This document shows, piece after piece, positions 62,508 to 64,000 of a DNA stretch of 64,000 nt. Made by a program: the position numbers and the translations under genes. The notes below the pieces were generated by a model. The model did no database searches, was not told the origin of the DNA, and saw only the letters and a list, made by a program, of their open reading frames with translations. Within the stretch, counting starts at the first letter, position 1; each line of letters starts with the position of its first letter. Where the stretch lies: positions 62,001-126,000 of the forward strand of contig JBBCGS010000006.1 of NCBI GenBank assembly GCA_037200125.1. Direction: 5' to 3'. The stretch is from JADGHX01 sp037200125 (GTDB lineage Bacteria > Pseudomonadota > Gammaproteobacteria > Steroidobacterales > Steroidobacteraceae).

Positions 62508-63777
62508 GCTCGAAGGGCGTGCCAACGAAATAGAGCAGCAGGCCGCCCGGTGGGTGACGCGCATAGATGTGCGCAGCACACCGGAAGAGTGGACGGCACT
62601 GGATGCCTGGCTCCGTACGAACCCTCGACACCGCGCAGCGTTCCTGCGCCTCTCGGTCGCCTGGCGCAGAGCGGATGAGCTGAAGAAGCTCGCCCCTCTC
62701 AGCGGCGTCGTCGACCCCGACCTGCTCGATCCCGCGCGCTGGAACACCGAGCCGCAGGATGACGACGGGCTCGAGGGTCACACGATCGCAGTGGATCCGC
62801 GCCGCACGGACGATACACCCCGTCCCGCCAACCATACCGCCGTACGCGGTGGCCCTGCGCGGAGCCTTCGCGTTGTCGCCTCCACCGAGAATCCAACGCC
62901 TGCGGACAACGACTGGGCTGCAGCGCGTGTCTATCGCGCCCGCACCGAAGAAGCCTCGGCGAATGACGACGAAAGAGACCTGTTTACGCACGAGGTTTCC
63001 GGTGGCGTCACGCGCTTCCGGGCGCTGGCCGCCTCGCGCCTCGCGGCTTCGATCACGGTGCTCGCGATTGCCAGCATCGGTGGCCTTGGCGCCTGGTATG
63101 CCGTTGAGCAAAAGAACACGCAGACGTACTCCACGCACATCGGTGAGTTCAATCGAGTAGTGCTCGAAGACGGTAGCACCATTGCACTGAACACCGACAG
63201 CGAAGTGCGAGTGCACTACTCCTCTCGCTACCGCCACGTTGGTCTCATGCGCGGCGAGGCGCTCTTCCAAGTCGCCAAGAACAAAGAGAAGCCATTCGAC
63301 GTAGAGGCGGGCAGCACGACAGTGCGCGCAGTGGGAACCGCGTTCTCTGTGCGCTTGCACGAAGCCGGTACGAACGAGCGCGTAGACGTTGTCGTCTCGG
63401 AGGGACGCATTGCGATCAACCCTCCCTCATCGCAGACATTCGCCGCAGGCAGCGTCGCTACGGTACAAAACGGCCGCGTCGATGCAACACGCGTCGACGG
63501 CGACGACATAACCAGCAAGCTCGCGTGGACGACGGGCCGGCTGATGTTCCAGGGCGAGAAATTGAGCGACGTCGTTGACGAGCTCAACCGGTACAATCTC
63601 CGCAAGCTTCAGGTTGCAGACCCCGACATCGCGGGCCTGAGAATCGGAGGCACGTTTCAAGCCACGGACCCCGACGGATTCGCGCGAGCACTCGGTGCCA
63701 CGTTCGGCATCAAGTCGCACCTCGTGGCTAAATCGTTTGGCGGCGACGTGATTGCACTCGATAGCGGCGTGCCCTGA
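62488..63777 (+). CDS. FecR-family anti-sigma regulator
   Basis: A 429-residue FecR-like protein. The cytoplasmic N-terminal part carries the DUF4880-type motif (QQAARWVTRIDVRSTPEEW, FLRLSVAWRRADELKKL), followed by a polar linker of about 90 residues. One transmembrane helix (LAASITVLAIASIGGLGAWYA) follows, then the periplasmic FecR domain (STHIGEFNRVVLEDGSTIALN, RGEALFQVAKNKEKPFDVEAG). The end resembles an STN-like domain (LSDVVDELNRYNLRKLQVAD). It relays the receptor signal to the overlapping sigma factor gene. Confidence 0.92.
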   Translation: MTRTRDELEGRANEIEQQAARWVTRIDVRSTPEEWTALDAWLRTNPRHRAAFLRLSVAWRRADELKKLAPLSGVVDPDLLDPARWNTEPQDDDGLEGHTIAVDPRRTDDTPRPANHTAVRGGPARSLRVVASTENPTPADNDWAAARVYRARTEEASANDDERDLFTHEVSGGVTRFRALAASRLAASITVLAIASIGGLGAWYAVEQKNTQTYSTHIGEFNRVVLEDGSTIALNTDSEVRVHYSSRYRHVGLMRGEALFQVAKNKEKPFDVEAGSTTVRAVGTAFSVRLHEAGTNERVDVVVSEGRIAINPPSSQTFAAGSVATVQNGRVDATRVDGDDITSKLAWTTGRLMFQGEKLSDVVDELNRYNLRKLQVADPDIAGLRIGGTFQATDPDGFARALGATFGIKSHLVAKSFGGDVIALDSGVP

Positions 63778-63854
63778 GGAAGGCGCTTCCGTGAGTCGAG
63801 CACAAGGATTTGCACGGCCAGGATCGGTCGGCTGACGCAAATGGATCAGGAAGA

Positions 63855-64000
63855 ATGAAAGCGCGACCTCAGGGATGGCGCTGGAAATTATCGTTGCTCT
63901 TCGCACTCGTGCTGTGCTCTCTGCGCGGGCTCTCGGCCAGCGCCATGGGAAATCCGAACGAGCGATATCTCTTCGACATCGCCCCTGGCGTTGCCGCATG
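63855..64000 (+). CDS. TonB-dependent receptor, N-terminal start (partial)
   Basis: The first 48 codons of a gene that runs off the window. A signal peptide (WKLSLLFALVLCSLRGLSASA) is followed by RYLFDIAPGVAA, which matches the beginning of the STN signalling domain of TonB-dependent transducers (FDIPAGPLxxAL). With the sigma factor and FecR upstream, this completes a surface-signalling set. The ligand cannot be judged. A ribosome-binding site AGGAAG is close before the ATG. Confidence 0.75.
   Translation, partial: MKARPQGWRWKLSLLFALVLCSLRGLSASAMGNPNERYLFDIAPGVAA

Overview
The window is GC-rich bacterial chromosome with gene content typical of a free-living, oxygen-respiring gammaproteobacterium. 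The pointers are azurin, HtpX, class 2 PyrD, TesB, a FecI/FecR/TonB-receptor surface-signalling set and a VPLPA-type CTERM protein. I read it as near the Steroidobacterales/Nevskiales/Xanthomonadales, but there is no rRNA to confirm this and I saw no tRNA.

Layout. 1-1048: end of lepB, a truncated uppS remnant and two tiny genes. 1213-3604: an SBF-like transporter, an SDR enzyme and a small exported protein. 3608-9050: a compact molybdenum-cofactor operon, moeA-moaA-moaC followed by two fusion genes, mobA-moaD and moaE-(His-rich linker)-moeB-rhodanese. Together they encode the path from GTP to sulfur-loaded molybdopterin and GMP attachment. 9074-14475: a TPR protein, an acidic small protein, proBA, a lone receiver and a Crp/Fnr regulator. 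14508-18579: htpX, a cfa remnant, a D-2-hydroxyacid-type dehydrogenase and a lipoprotein hydrolase. 18630-22128 (minus): a ferredoxin reductase-azurin-tesB-cpeT run. 22235-30955: gabT, a GGDEF/EAL protein, an M49 peptidase, yceH and a MarR regulator. 31474-40917: an exported cupin, a Tat-exported PhoD, pyrD, a secreted nuclease carrying a dockerin, a cohesin protein with a C-terminal anchor, and a glycerophosphodiesterase. 40947-56035: a six-gene trehalose/alpha-glucan operon, glgB-glgE-treS/pep2-glgX-treZ-treY. 55992-61436 (minus): a PIN-like gene pair, an ABC exporter, an NDH-2 and an M48 lipoprotein peptidase. 61917-64000: sigma factor, FecR and the start of a TonB receptor.

The strongest candidate for an undescribed system is 36045-39543. 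A multidomain extracellular nuclease ends in a two-repeat dockerin-like module. The next gene, 31 bp downstream on the same strand, encodes a cohesin-like domain with a VPLPA-CTERM anchor. This looks like a one-scaffold, one-enzyme arrangement that would hold a nuclease at the cell surface. It lies among a PhoD phosphodiesterase and a glycerophosphodiesterase, which suggests scavenging of phosphate from extracellular DNA and lipids.

A second theme is repeats. A palindromic REP-like family (core CCTCAATCGCCGGGCGGCT) occurs at least eight times. It forms a tandem array at 27275-27511 and has entered coding sequence, giving the start of a lipoprotein gene and the end of pyrD. Separate tandem repeats of 14, 30, 36, 42 and 59 bp also occur. 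Three gene remnants (uppS, cfa, a methyltransferase) point to ongoing gene decay between the operons. All functional calls come from reading motifs by eye; no database search was run.
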